DNA from: DASUAO01 sp035763745
GTDB taxonomy: Bacteria > Actinomycetota > Acidimicrobiia > IMCC26256 > PALSA-555
Length of the DNA stretch: 64,000 nt
NCBI GenBank assembly: GCA_035763745.1
Contig: DASUAO010000043.1
Span: forward strand, 90,983 to 154,982
Direction of reading: 5' to 3'
Positions 32,481-40,647 of this stretch are shown in pieces (position 1 is the first letter of the stretch; the number at the start of each line of letters is the position of its first letter). Made by a program: the position numbers and the translations under genes. The notes beneath the pieces were generated by a model. That model was not told the DNA's origin, searched no databases, and saw nothing but the letters and a program-made list of their open reading frames with translations.

Positions 32481-34796
32481 ATGACCGCGACCAGCACCGC
32501 GCCCGCCGGCGGCTCGATCCTCGGCAACGCGGTCCGCCGCGTCGAGGACCCCCGCATCCTCAAGGGTGAGGCCAAGTACTTCGACGACCTGAACCCCGAC
32601 GGGACCGTCCACGTCGTGTTCGTGCGCTCGACGATGGCGCACGCCCGGATCACCGGCATCGACACCAGCGACGCCGAGACGATGCCCGGTGTGGTCGCGG
32701 TGCACACCCACGCCACCATGGAGCTCCCGCCGGTGCAGGGTTTCGTGATGATGCCACCGGCGTTCAACCGCCCGCCCCTCGCCGACGGCGTCGTGCGCTT
32801 CGTGGGCGACATCATCGCCGCCGTGTTCGCGGAGACGCGCGCCCAGGCCGTCGACGCGTCGGAGATGGTCATCGTCGACTACGACCCGCTTCCGGTCGTC
32901 GTCGACCCCGAAGCCGCGCTCGAGGAGGGTGCGCCGGTCCTCTTCCCGGAGCACGGCTCCAACCTCGCGATCGAGTTCAACTTCGGTGAGGACCCCGAGA
33001 TCCTCGACGGCAGCGACGTCGTCGTGCAGGGTCGCTTCGTCAACCAGAAGGTCGCGGTCGTGCCGATGGAGGCGAACGGGATCGTGGTCGAGCCCGGCCC
33101 CGACGACACGCTCACGCTCACGGTCCCGACCCAGGCGCCGTTCGGCGTGCGCGACCCGCTCGCCAGCGCACTCGGCCTCGACCCGGAGAAGGTCCGGGTG
33201 CTCGCCCCCCAGGTCGGCGGCGGCTTCGGTGCGAAGACGGGCGCCTACGTGGAGTTCGTGATCGCGGTCGTCGCGGCCCAGCGGCTCGGGCGCCCCGTGA
33301 AGTGGACGGAGACCCGTTCCGAGAACATGGTTGCGATGACCCATGGTCGCGGCCAGATCCAGCACATCGAACTGGGCCTGAAGTCCGACGGCACGATCGT
33401 CGCCCTCCGGGGCAACGTCGTCTGCGACGCGGGCGCGTATCCGGCGATCGGGGGGTTCCTGCCCTTCCTCACCCGGATGATGGCCCAAGGCGTGTACGAG
33501 ATCCCGAAGGTCCAGCTCAGCGCCGTGAGCGCGGCCACGAACACCTCGGTCACCGCCGCCTACCGCGGCGCCGGCCGTCCCGAGGCCACGGCGTTCCTCG
33601 AGCGCATCATGGACATCGCCGCCCTCGAGCTCGACATGGACCCGGTCGAGCTGCGCAAGAAGAACTTCATCGCACCCGAACGCTTCCCGATGACGACGGT
33701 GACCGGCGCGAACTATGACGTCGGCGAGTACGCGAAGGCGATCGACGAGGCCTGTCGCATCGCGGGGTACGACGACCTGCGGGCCGAGCAGAAGGCCCGC
33801 CGCGAGCGGGGCGACACCGTGCTGCTCGGCATCGGCGTCTCGGCGTACGTCGAGGTCACCGCGGCCGGGATGCTCACCGAGTACGGCGCCGTGGAGGTGC
33901 TGGAGGACGGCACCGTCGAAGCGACCGTGGGGACGTCGTCGCACGGCCAGGGCCACGAGACCGCGTTCGCGATGGTGGTCGCCGAGCTGCTCGGTGTGGA
34001 CATGGCCGATGTCCGCATCGTCCAGTCCGACACCGCGCTGGTCCCGCGCGGCAGCGGCACCGGGGGCTCGCGATCCCTCCAGATCGGCGGCTCGGCCGTC
34101 TACAACGCCAGCGCCGAGGTCCTGCAGAAGGCGAAGCGGCTGGCGGCGCACCTCCTGGAGGCGAGCACCGACGACATCGTGCTCCACGAGGGCGGCAAGG
34201 TCGGCGTGGCCGGCGTCCCGGCGTCGGCGCTCAGCTGGGGTGAGCTCGCGCTCGCGGCCAATGACCCTGGGAAGCGACCCGACGACTGGGCCGAAGCCGG
34301 GCTCGTCGCCGCCCTCGACTTCAAGCAGGGCGCGGCGACCTTCCCGTTCGGTTCCCACGTCGCGGTGGTCGAGGTCGACACCGAGACGGGGATGGTCACG
34401 CCGATCCGGCACGTGGCGGTCGATGACTGCGGCCGCATCCTCAACCCGCTGCTCGTCTCCGGGCAGCAGCATGGCGGGATCGCCCAGGGGATCGCGCAGG
34501 CGCTCTACGAGAGCGTGGAGTACGACGTCGACGGCAACCCGCTCACGGGGAACCTCATGGACTACTCGATGCCGAGCGCCGCGGAGCTCTGCTCGTTCGA
34601 GGCGTCGAACACCGAGACCCCCACGCCGCTCAACCCGCTCGGCGCGAAGGGGATCGGCGAGTCCGGCACGATCGGATCGACGCCCGCGGTGCAGAGCGCC
34701 GTGGTCGACGCGCTCAGCCACCTCGGCATCCGGCACATCGACATGCCGCTCACCCCGGAGCGGGTCTGGACGGCGATCCAGGACGCCACCTCCTGA
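32481..34796 (+). CDS. CoxL form II-type molybdenum hydroxylase large subunit
   Basis: 771 aa. Xanthine-oxidase family features include the N-terminal LGNAVRRVEDPRILKGEAKYFDD, PQVGGGFGAKTG, the active-site AYRGAGRPEA and the C-terminal catalytic Glu motif GAKGIGESGTIG. AYRGAGR is the signature of form II CoxL-like proteins, not the AYxCSFR of true aerobic CO dehydrogenase, so CO oxidation should not be assumed. No CoxS or CoxM gene accompanies it here, which is unusual for the family. TAGCCT at 32467-32472 sits 8 bases before ATG 32481. Confidence 0.9.
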   Translation: MTATSTAPAGGSILGNAVRRVEDPRILKGEAKYFDDLNPDGTVHVVFVRSTMAHARITGIDTSDAETMPGVVAVHTHATMELPPVQGFVMMPPAFNRPPLADGVVRFVGDIIAAVFAETRAQAVDASEMVIVDYDPLPVVVDPEAALEEGAPVLFPEHGSNLAIEFNFGEDPEILDGSDVVVQGRFVNQKVAVVPMEANGIVVEPGPDDTLTLTVPTQAPFGVRDPLASALGLDPEKVRVLAPQVGGGFGAKTGAYVEFVIAVVAAQRLGRPVKWTETRSENMVAMTHGRGQIQHIELGLKSDGTIVALRGNVVCDAGAYPAIGGFLPFLTRMMAQGVYEIPKVQLSAVSAATNTSVTAAYRGAGRPEATAFLERIMDIAALELDMDPVELRKKNFIAPERFPMTTVTGANYDVGEYAKAIDEACRIAGYDDLRAEQKARRERGDTVLLGIGVSAYVEVTAAGMLTEYGAVEVLEDGTVEATVGTSSHGQGHETAFAMVVAELLGVDMADVRIVQSDTALVPRGSGTGGSRSLQIGGSAVYNASAEVLQKAKRLAAHLLEASTDDIVLHEGGKVGVAGVPASALSWGELALAANDPGKRPDDWAEAGLVAALDFKQGAATFPFGSHVAVVEVDTETGMVTPIRHVAVDDCGRILNPLLVSGQQHGGIAQGIAQALYESVEYDVDGNPLTGNLMDYSMPSAAELCSFEASNTETPTPLNPLGAKGIGESGTIGSTPAVQSAVVDALSHLGIRHIDMPLTPERVWTAIQDATS

Positions 34797-34806
34797 CGGG
34801 AGCACC

Positions 34807-35256
34807 GTGAGTGGGTTCGCCTCGCCGACGCTGCGCCTCAGCGCCGACCAGCACGCCCGGATCGTGGCGCACTGCCTGGTCGGGCTCCCCGACGAGGCGT
34901 GCGGGATGCTCGCGGGCCCGGTCGTCGACCCGGGCGCGCCGCGCATCGAGCCGACCGGCGACGTCACCGAGGTGTACCCGTGCGCGAACGCCGACGCCTC
35001 GGCCCGGACGTACACCGTCGAGCCGCGCGACCTCCTTCGGGCGATGCGCGACGCCGAAGCCAATGGCGTGGAGCTGATCGGGGTGTGGCACTCCCACACC
35101 CACACCGACGCCTACCCGTCCGACACCGACGTCCGCCAGGCTGTCGAGCCGGGCTGGGTGTACGTCCTCGTGAGCCTCAAGCACGCCGAACCGGTCGTGC
35201 GCGCGTACCGGATCCGGGACGGCGCGACCGAGGAAGTGGACGTCGTCGTCACCTGA
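34807..35256 (+). CDS. mec: Mec-type JAMM (M67) metalloprotease releasing cysteine from CysO
   Basis: 149 aa. The JAMM zinc motif is complete: Glu30 in PDEACGML, then HSHTHTDAYPSDTD with His95, His97 and Asp108. In Mycobacterium tuberculosis, Mec cleaves the CysO-cysteine adduct to free cysteine. Here the next two genes encode a MoaD/CysO-like carrier and CysM, in the same order, so the assignment is well supported by context. The GTG start follows the CoxL stop by 10 bases, suggesting transcription with that gene. Confidence 0.9.
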   Translation: MSGFASPTLRLSADQHARIVAHCLVGLPDEACGMLAGPVVDPGAPRIEPTGDVTEVYPCANADASARTYTVEPRDLLRAMRDAEANGVELIGVWHSHTHTDAYPSDTDVRQAVEPGWVYVLVSLKHAEPVVRAYRIRDGATEEVDVVVT

Positions 35257-35348
35257 TCGGCGCCACCGGTACCCGATGTCCCCGATCGATCCCGGATCCC
35301 CGACGGCGGGAATGCCGACCCCGACGGTCGGACTTGTACGATGACGTG

Positions 35349-35624
35349 ATGGCCGTCGACGTGAAGCTCCCCACCTTGCTGCGGGTCCATGCCGATGGCG
35401 CCGCCAGCGTCACGGCCGACGGGGACACGGTCGGTGCAGTGTTCGCCGACCTCACGGCCCGCTTCCCGGGGCTCGCCGGGAACCTGATCGACGACGACGG
35501 CAACCTGCACAAGTTCGTGAACGTCTACCGCGACGACGACGACATCCGGTACCTCGAGGGCCTCGACACCGCGGTCGACGACGGGAACGTCATCTCGATC
35601 CTCCCCGCCGTCGCCGGCGGGTAG
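35349..35624 (+). CDS. cysO: Sulfur-carrier protein CysO (ubiquitin-like, C-terminal Gly-Gly)
   Basis: 91 aa beta-grasp protein: VDVKLPTLLRVHADGAASVTADGDTVG, then LIDDDGNLHKFVNVYRDDDDIRYLEGLDTAVDDGNVISILPAVAGG in two conserved parts. The C-terminal Gly-Gly is the site of thiocarboxylation. CysO-COSH is the sulfur donor for CysM in an O-phosphoserine-dependent cysteine route that is resistant to oxidants. TACGAT (35337-35342) is 6 bases before ATG 35349, so cysO can also be made from its own leaderless transcript. Confidence 0.93.
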   Translation: MAVDVKLPTLLRVHADGAASVTADGDTVGAVFADLTARFPGLAGNLIDDDGNLHKFVNVYRDDDDIRYLEGLDTAVDDGNVISILPAVAGG

Positions 35625-35651
35625 CGCGTCGTCGCCGGAAGCGAGCATCTC

Positions 35652-36587
35652 GTGCGGCGCGAGACGGTCCTCGGGCTGATCGGCGACACCCCGCTGGTCG
35701 GCATCCATGCGCTGTCCCCGAACCCGGACGTGCGCATCTACGCCAAGCTCGAGGGCCAGAACCCGGGCGGGTCGTCCAAGGACCGCATCGCCCTGAAGAT
35801 GGTCGAGCTCGCCGAGGCCGACGGCACGCTCCGTGCGGGTGACACGATCATCGAGCCGTCGTCGGGCAACACCGGGATCGGGCTCGCCCTGGTCGCGAAG
35901 CTCCGCGGCTACCACCTGCGGGTCGTGCTCCCCGACAACGTGTCGGTCGAGCGCCGTCAGCTCCTCGAGATCTTCGGTGCCGAGGTGATCGAGTCCCCGG
36001 GGGCCGAGGGGAGCAACGGAGCGATCCGCCGCGCCGAGGAGCTCGCCGCGGCCGATCCCTCGCTCACGATGCTGTTCCAGTACGGCAACCCGGCCAACCC
36101 GTTGGCCCATTACGAGGGCACCGGGCCGGAGATCTGGCGGGACTGCCCCGAGGTCGACGTATTCGTCGCGGGACTCGGCACGAGCGGCACGCTCATGGGT
36201 GTCGGCACCTACCTGAAGGAACAGAGCGCCGCGGTGCGCGTCGTTGCGGTCGAACCGCCGGCCGGCGAGCTGGTGCAGGGGCTGCGATCGCTCGACGACG
36301 GGTTCGTGCCGCCGATCTTCGACGCCGCCGTCCTCGACCGGAAGTTCATCGTCCGCCCCCGGGAGTCGATCGTCTGGCTCCGGCGGCTCCTCGAGGACTG
36401 CGGCGTCTTCGCGGGCGTCTCGTCGGGCGCCGCCGTCGCGGGCGCGGTGAAGATGGCGGAGCAGATGGACGCGGGCACGATCGTCACCCTGCTCCCTGAC
36501 GGCGGGTGGAAGTACCTGTCGTCGGGGGCGTGGACGGACGACCTGGAGGTCGTCGAGGAGCGGGCCACCCGGGTCAACTACTGGTGA
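35652..36587 (+). CDS. cysM: PLP-dependent O-phosphoserine sulfhydrylase (CysO-dependent cysteine synthase)
   Basis: 311 aa. The PLP lysine is in NPGGSSKDRIAL (Lys43), the substrate loop in EPSSGNTGIGLA and the phosphate loop in GLGTSGTLMGVG. It is a cysteine synthase fold II enzyme; adjacency to cysO and mec indicates the CysM branch, which uses O-phosphoserine and CysO thiocarboxylate. The protein ends RATRVNYW. The GTG start lies 28 bases after cysO, and the stop overlaps the next gene by four bases (GTGA), so translation continues into the tRNA-modification gene. Confidence 0.92.
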   Translation: MRRETVLGLIGDTPLVGIHALSPNPDVRIYAKLEGQNPGGSSKDRIALKMVELAEADGTLRAGDTIIEPSSGNTGIGLALVAKLRGYHLRVVLPDNVSVERRQLLEIFGAEVIESPGAEGSNGAIRRAEELAAADPSLTMLFQYGNPANPLAHYEGTGPEIWRDCPEVDVFVAGLGTSGTLMGVGTYLKEQSAAVRVVAVEPPAGELVQGLRSLDDGFVPPIFDAAVLDRKFIVRPRESIVWLRRLLEDCGVFAGVSSGAAVAGAVKMAEQMDAGTIVTLLPDGGWKYLSSGAWTDDLEVVEERATRVNYW

Positions 36588-37540
36588 GCGTGGCCGAGGC
36601 GGTCGACGTCCTCCGGCGCGGTGGGCTCGTCGCGTTCCCGACCGAGACGGTCTACGGACTCGGGTGCGACGCGGAGTCGCCGGCGGCGATCACCCGCCTC
36701 TATGCCGTGAAGCGCCGTCCGCTCGACCATCCGGTGATCGTGCACCTCCCGGACACCGTGCTCGCCGACCCGACGATGGCGGGCTGGGCGGAGTCGCTCC
36801 CACCGACGGCCCGAGTGCTGGCCGAGTCGCTCTGGCCCGGTCCGCTGACGCTGCTCGTGCGTCGGGGCAGCCGGGTGCTCGACGAGGTGACGGGCGGACG
36901 CGACGCGGTCGGTCTGCGCGTCCCCGACCACCCGGTCGCACGCGAGCTCCTGCGGGCGTTCGGGGGAGGCATCGCGGCTCCGTCGGCGAACCGGTTCGGA
37001 CGGGTCAGCCCGACGTCCGCCGAGGACGTCCGCGCCGACCTCGACGGTGACGTCGATGTCGTCCTCGATGGTGGCGCGAGCCGGATCGGGGTCGAGTCGA
37101 CGATCGTCGACTGCACCCGAGCGACACCCGCGATCGTGCGCCTCGGCGGCATCACGCGCGAGCAGGTCGAGGACCTCGCCGGTCCGACGGCGCTCGTCAC
37201 TGCGGGTGAAGTCGCCGCCCCCGGGACGCTGCCCGCGCACTACGCCCCGACGGCCCGCGTCGTGCTCACCGACGCGGCCGGGCTCGTCGCGCGCGCGACG
37301 AGCCTCCTCGCGTCGGGTGCGACGGTCGGCGTCCTGGCGCTCGGGGGCGGGTCCGGCGGCCTCCCCGACGCGGTCGTCGTGTTGGCATCGCCTTCCGACG
37401 ACGACGAGTTCGCCCGTGTCCTCTACCCATCGTTGCGCGCGGCCGACGCGGCCCACCTCGACGTCGTGCTCGCCGTCCTCCCCGAGGCGGTCCGGATCGG
37501 GGCCGCGGTCGCGGATCGGCTGCAGCGGGCCGCGTCGTGA
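36584..37540 (+). CDS. L-threonylcarbamoyladenylate synthase (Sua5/YwlC)
   Basis: 318 aa, the long Sua5-type with a C-terminal extension. The YrdC domain has the start block GGLVAFPTETVYGLGCDAESPAAI, KRRPLDHPVIVHL, and SANRFGRVSPTSAEDV. The Sua5 domain follows after LPAHYAPTARVVL near residue 220. The enzyme makes threonylcarbamoyl-AMP for t6A37 modification of ANN-decoding tRNAs. GTG 36584 overlaps the cysM stop, and the gene's own stop overlaps murI. Confidence 0.94.
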   Translation: MSVAEAVDVLRRGGLVAFPTETVYGLGCDAESPAAITRLYAVKRRPLDHPVIVHLPDTVLADPTMAGWAESLPPTARVLAESLWPGPLTLLVRRGSRVLDEVTGGRDAVGLRVPDHPVARELLRAFGGGIAAPSANRFGRVSPTSAEDVRADLDGDVDVVLDGGASRIGVESTIVDCTRATPAIVRLGGITREQVEDLAGPTALVTAGEVAAPGTLPAHYAPTARVVLTDAAGLVARATSLLASGATVGVLALGGGSGGLPDAVVVLASPSDDDEFARVLYPSLRAADAAHLDVVLAVLPEAVRIGAAVADRLQRAAS

Positions 37541-38364
37541 CCGCGCCCGAGGCGTCCGCGACGGGAACGCCCGGCGCATTGCCGATCGGCGTCTTCGACT
37601 CCGGACTCGGCGGGCTCACGGTCCTGCGGTCCCTCATCGACCTCCTGCCCGACGAGCCCGTCCTCTACTTCGGCGACACCGGTCGGTTCCCGTACGGGCC
37701 CAAGCCCGCCGAGGAGGTGCGCGCCTACGCGCTCGAGATCGGGGACCTGCTCGTCGAGCGGGGCTCGCGGCTCGTCGTCGTCGCCTGCAACAGTGCCGCG
37801 GCAGCGGCGCTGGACTGCCTGCGGGAGCGACTGCCCGTCCCGGTGATCGGCGTCGTGGAGCCGGGCGTCGTCTCGGCAGTGCAGGCCACCCGGAACGGAC
37901 GGATCGGCGTGATCGGCACCGTCGGGACGATCGCATCCGGGGCCTACCAGCGGGCGGCACACGCGATCGATCCGGGCCTCGACCTGACCTGCGTGGCCTG
38001 TCCCGGGTTCGTCGAGTTCGTGGAGGCGGGGGACGTCGATTCCCAGGAGATCCGGTCCCTCGCGGCCTCCCTCCTGGCGCCGTTGCAGGAGTCCGACGTC
38101 GACACCCTCGTGCTCGGTTGCACGCATTACCCCCTCTTGGCCCGTACCATCGGAGCCGTGATGGGGCGGGAAGTCGTGCTGGTGTCGAGTGCCGACGAGA
38201 CGGCCTTCGCGGTCCGAGCGCTCATCGGCGGGTCCCACCCGCGACCGCCGCACCCGGCGCCGCACTCGTTCATCACGAGCGGCGACGTCGCCACCTTCCG
38301 ACGGCTGGGCGCCCGCTTCCTGGGTCCAGAGGTCGCCGACGTGGAGGCCTGGTCATGGAGCTGA
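37537..38364 (+). CDS. murI: Glutamate racemase
   Basis: 275 aa. Both catalytic cysteines are visible, in VVACNSAAAAAL and LGCTHYPLL, along with the N-terminal IGVFDSGLGGLTVLR and YFGDTGRFPYGPK motifs. It supplies D-glutamate for peptidoglycan. GTG 37537 overlaps the previous stop by four bases. The C-terminus VEAWSWS and stop fall inside the first copy of a 14-bp tandem repeat that also contains the start of the next gene, so the normal C-terminal end may have been altered by repeat expansion. Confidence 0.96.
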   Translation: MTAPEASATGTPGALPIGVFDSGLGGLTVLRSLIDLLPDEPVLYFGDTGRFPYGPKPAEEVRAYALEIGDLLVERGSRLVVVACNSAAAAALDCLRERLPVPVIGVVEPGVVSAVQATRNGRIGVIGTVGTIASGAYQRAAHAIDPGLDLTCVACPGFVEFVEAGDVDSQEIRSLAASLLAPLQESDVDTLVLGCTHYPLLARTIGAVMGREVVLVSSADETAFAVRALIGGSHPRPPHPAPHSFITSGDVATFRRLGARFLGPEVADVEAWSWS

Positions 38365-38392
38365 TGTCATGGAGCTGATGTCGTGGAGCTGA
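38355..38392 (+). repeat. 14-bp tandem repeat, about 2.7 copies, over a gene boundary
   Basis: ATGGAGCTGATGTC occurs at 38355-38368 and again at 38369-38382, followed by a third partial copy beginning GTGGAGCTGA at 38383. The first copy contains the murI stop and the third is the start of the MBL-fold gene. Copies one and two each encode a seven-codon frame (MELMSWS, then stop) out of frame with the real gene. Confidence 0.92.
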
Positions 38393-39114
38393 CCGTCCTG
38401 GGGTGCTCGGGGTCCTACGGCGGCCCGACAGGGGGCGCGTGCAGCGGCTACCTCGTCCGATCCGGCGACACGACGATCTGGATGGACTGTGGCAACGGGA
38501 CCTTCTCGAACCTGCAGCAGCACGTCCAGGCCGAGGACCTCACCGCGGTGGTGATCACGCACGAGCATCCCGACCACGCCGTCGACGTCTACGGGCTGCA
38601 CATCCTCCTTCGGTACGGGCTCGAACGCCAGGAGCTCCCCGTCTACGCGCCCGAGCACCTCGCCGAGCACCTCGGTGCCCTCGTCGAGGGCGACTGGGGC
38701 AACACCTTCGACTGGCGCGCCTTCGACGAGACCGAGCGGGCCGAGATCGGCGACGTCGCTCTGCGCTTCTCGCGCACCGACCATCCGCCGCCGACGTACG
38801 CGGTCGAGCTCTCGAGTGCCGGCAAGCGGCTGATCTACACCGCCGACACCGGACCGGGTTGGGACGTCAGCGCGTTCGATCCCGGCGCCGACCTCGTCCT
38901 CTCAGAGGCGACGTACCTCCACGGCGAGAAGCCGGCCGAGATCCACCTGTCGGCGCGTGAGGCGGGCGAGATGGCTCGCGCCGCCAAGGCGCACCGGCTC
39001 ATGCTCACGCACCTCTGGCCCCGCCTCGACCGCCACCGCGCCGTCGCGGAGGGTTCGGATGCCTACGGCGAGTCGGTCGTCCTGGCGGCACCGCACCTCG
39101 TGACCCAGATCTGA
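38383..39114 (+). CDS. MBL-fold metallo-hydrolase (beta-lactamase superfamily, RNase Z-like)
   Basis: 243 aa. The N-terminus MELTVLGCSGSYGGPTGGACSGYLV and the metal motif VVITHEHPDHAVD (HxHxDH), followed by SRTDHPPPTYAVEL, LIYTADTGP and LMLTHLWPRLDR, place it in the RNase Z/phosphodiesterase-like branch; it is the usual neighbour of murI and rph in actinobacteria, where its role is unsettled. GTG 38383 is required to keep the frame, because the two upstream ATGs created by the 14-bp repeat are out of frame. Confidence 0.9.
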   Translation: MELTVLGCSGSYGGPTGGACSGYLVRSGDTTIWMDCGNGTFSNLQQHVQAEDLTAVVITHEHPDHAVDVYGLHILLRYGLERQELPVYAPEHLAEHLGALVEGDWGNTFDWRAFDETERAEIGDVALRFSRTDHPPPTYAVELSSAGKRLIYTADTGPGWDVSAFDPGADLVLSEATYLHGEKPAEIHLSAREAGEMARAAKAHRLMLTHLWPRLDRHRAVAEGSDAYGESVVLAAPHLVTQI

Positions 39115-39166
39115 ACCCCCGCCCGTTCCACGAGCCAGGAGCCACCACCCCGATGAGGGACGCCAC

Positions 39167-39222
39167 GACGAGGACTGCCGGACGAGGGCTGCCGGACGAG
39201 GGCTGCCAGACGAGGGCTGCCG
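39167..39222 (+). repeat. 14-bp tandem repeat, four copies, upstream of rph
   Basis: GACGAGGGCTGCCG is present four times in perfect register (39167, 39181, 39195, 39209), with single changes in copies one (A for G) and three (A for G). A fifth decayed copy, GATGAGGAACC, leads into the rph ribosome binding region. Confidence 0.93.
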
Positions 39223-39237
39223 GATGAGGAACCGCTG

Positions 39238-39981
39238 ATGGGCACGCGCCGCGACGGCCGGGCTCCCGACGAGCTGCGAACGGTCGCGTTCACGCGGGAC
39301 TTCACGGAGTTCGCCGCGGGATCCGTCCTCGTCGAGTGCGGGCGCACGAGGGTGCTGTGCACCGCGTCGGTCGAGGAACGGGTTCCACCGTGGATGCGCG
39401 GCACCGGACGCGGTTGGGTCACCGCCGAGTACTCGATGCTGCCCGGCTCGTCGCCGGAACGAGTCGGCCGCGAGGCGGCGAAGGGCAAGCAGTCCGGACG
39501 CACGCAGGAGATCCAGCGCCTCATCGGCCGGTCCCTGCGGGCGGTCACCGATCTCGAGACGATGGGGGAGGTGCAGATCACCGTCGACTGCGACGTCCTC
39601 CAGGCAGACGGCGGCACCCGCACCGCGTCGATCACCGGCGGTTACCTCGCCCTGCACGACGCCTGCTCCCGCCTGCTCGCCGAGGGGACCCTCCTGTCGC
39701 ACCCGATCACCGATGCGTGCGGCGCGATCTCGGTCGGTGTCGTCGGCGGGACCCCGAGTCTCGATCTCGACTACTCCGAGGATGTCGGTGCGGAGGTCGA
39801 CATGAACGTGGTGATGACCGGCTCGGGGCGCTTCATCGAGGTCCAGGGCACGGCCGAGGGGCTGCCCTTCAGCCGCGACGAGCTCGACGGGATGCTCGGG
39901 CTCGCCGAGTCGGGGATCGCGGAGCTGTTCGACCTCCAGCGCCAGATGCTCGAGGTGCCACCGAGTCCCCGAGCCAAGTGA
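39238..39981 (+). CDS. rph: Ribonuclease PH
   Basis: 247 aa. Family blocks: RRDGRAPDELRTVAFTRDF, GSVLVECGRTRVLCTASVEERVPPW, GWVTAEYSMLPGSSPERVGREA, the RTQEIQRLIGRSLRA phosphate-binding motif, DCDVLQADGGTRTASITGG and LDLDYSEDVGAEVDMNVVMT. It is a phosphorolytic 3'-5' exonuclease that trims tRNA precursors. GAGGA lies just before ATG 39238, directly downstream of the 14-bp tandem repeats. The rdgB gene starts 4 bases after its stop, which is the standard rph-rdgB pairing. Confidence 0.96.
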   Translation: MGTRRDGRAPDELRTVAFTRDFTEFAAGSVLVECGRTRVLCTASVEERVPPWMRGTGRGWVTAEYSMLPGSSPERVGREAAKGKQSGRTQEIQRLIGRSLRAVTDLETMGEVQITVDCDVLQADGGTRTASITGGYLALHDACSRLLAEGTLLSHPITDACGAISVGVVGGTPSLDLDYSEDVGAEVDMNVVMTGSGRFIEVQGTAEGLPFSRDELDGMLGLAESGIAELFDLQRQMLEVPPSPRAK

Positions 39982-39985
39982 TCAG

Positions 39986-40618
39986 GTGCCGGACCGGCTC
40001 GTGAGCGAGGCGCGCTTCGTGCTCGCCAGCGCGAACCCCGACAAGGCGCGTGAGATCGCCGAGGTGCTCTCCGGGGCCGGGATCGTGCTCGAGCCACGGG
40101 ACCCGTCGATCCCTGATGTCGAGGAGACCGGCGTGACCCTCGAGGAGAACGCCCGGCTCAAGGCGATCGCGATCGCGGCCGGGACCGGCCGTCCGGCGAT
40201 CGCCGACGACACCGGTCTCGAGGTGGACGCGCTCGGCGGAGCGCCGGGCGTTCACTCCGCTCGATTCGCCGGTCCTGATGCATCGTACGACGACAACGTG
40301 CACCGGTTGCTCGAACGGTTGGCCGGAGTGGAGGGATCCGACCGCTCGGCGCGGTTCGCGACGGTGGCGATCGCCCGCTGGCCCGACGGGCACGAGATCA
40401 CGGCCGTCGGGACCGTCGAGGGCCTGATCGCACCCGCCCCTCGGGGGCGCGGCGGCTTCGGCTACGACTCAGTGTTCGTCCCGGTGGAGGGTGACGGGCG
40501 CACGTTCGCCGAGATGACGCCGGACGAGAAGCACGCCTTGTCGCATCGAGGCCGCGCGTTCCGTAGCCTCGCGGAGGGTGTCCTGGCGTTGAGCGCGACC
40601 GACGGGCCGACCGCGTAG
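39986..40618 (+). CDS. rdgB: RdgB/HAM1 family dITP/XTP pyrophosphatase
   Basis: 210 aa. Conserved motifs: FVLASANPDKAREIAEVL, EENARLKAIAIAAGTGRPAIADDTGLEVDALGGAPGVHSARFAG in consecutive blocks, FGYDSVFVP and SHRGRAFRSL. The enzyme removes deaminated purine nucleotides (ITP, dITP, XTP) from the pool. GTG 39986 follows rph by 4 bases, so the pair is almost certainly co-transcribed. A GAGGAGGAA site further on serves the next gene. Confidence 0.95.
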   Translation: MPDRLVSEARFVLASANPDKAREIAEVLSGAGIVLEPRDPSIPDVEETGVTLEENARLKAIAIAAGTGRPAIADDTGLEVDALGGAPGVHSARFAGPDASYDDNVHRLLERLAGVEGSDRSARFATVAIARWPDGHEITAVGTVEGLIAPAPRGRGGFGYDSVFVPVEGDGRTFAEMTPDEKHALSHRGRAFRSLAEGVLALSATDGPTA

Positions 40619-40647
40619 GCGCGGTCGCGCGAACGAGGAGGAAGCGA

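Noticed and set aside
32481..34796. Aerobic CO dehydrogenase catalytic subunit
   Set aside because: The active-site loop is AYRGAGR (form II), not the AYxCSFR of true CO dehydrogenase, and CoxM/CoxS are absent.
39167..39222. CRISPR-like repeat array
   Set aside because: The four 14-bp units are directly adjacent with no spacers and no cas genes lie in the window.
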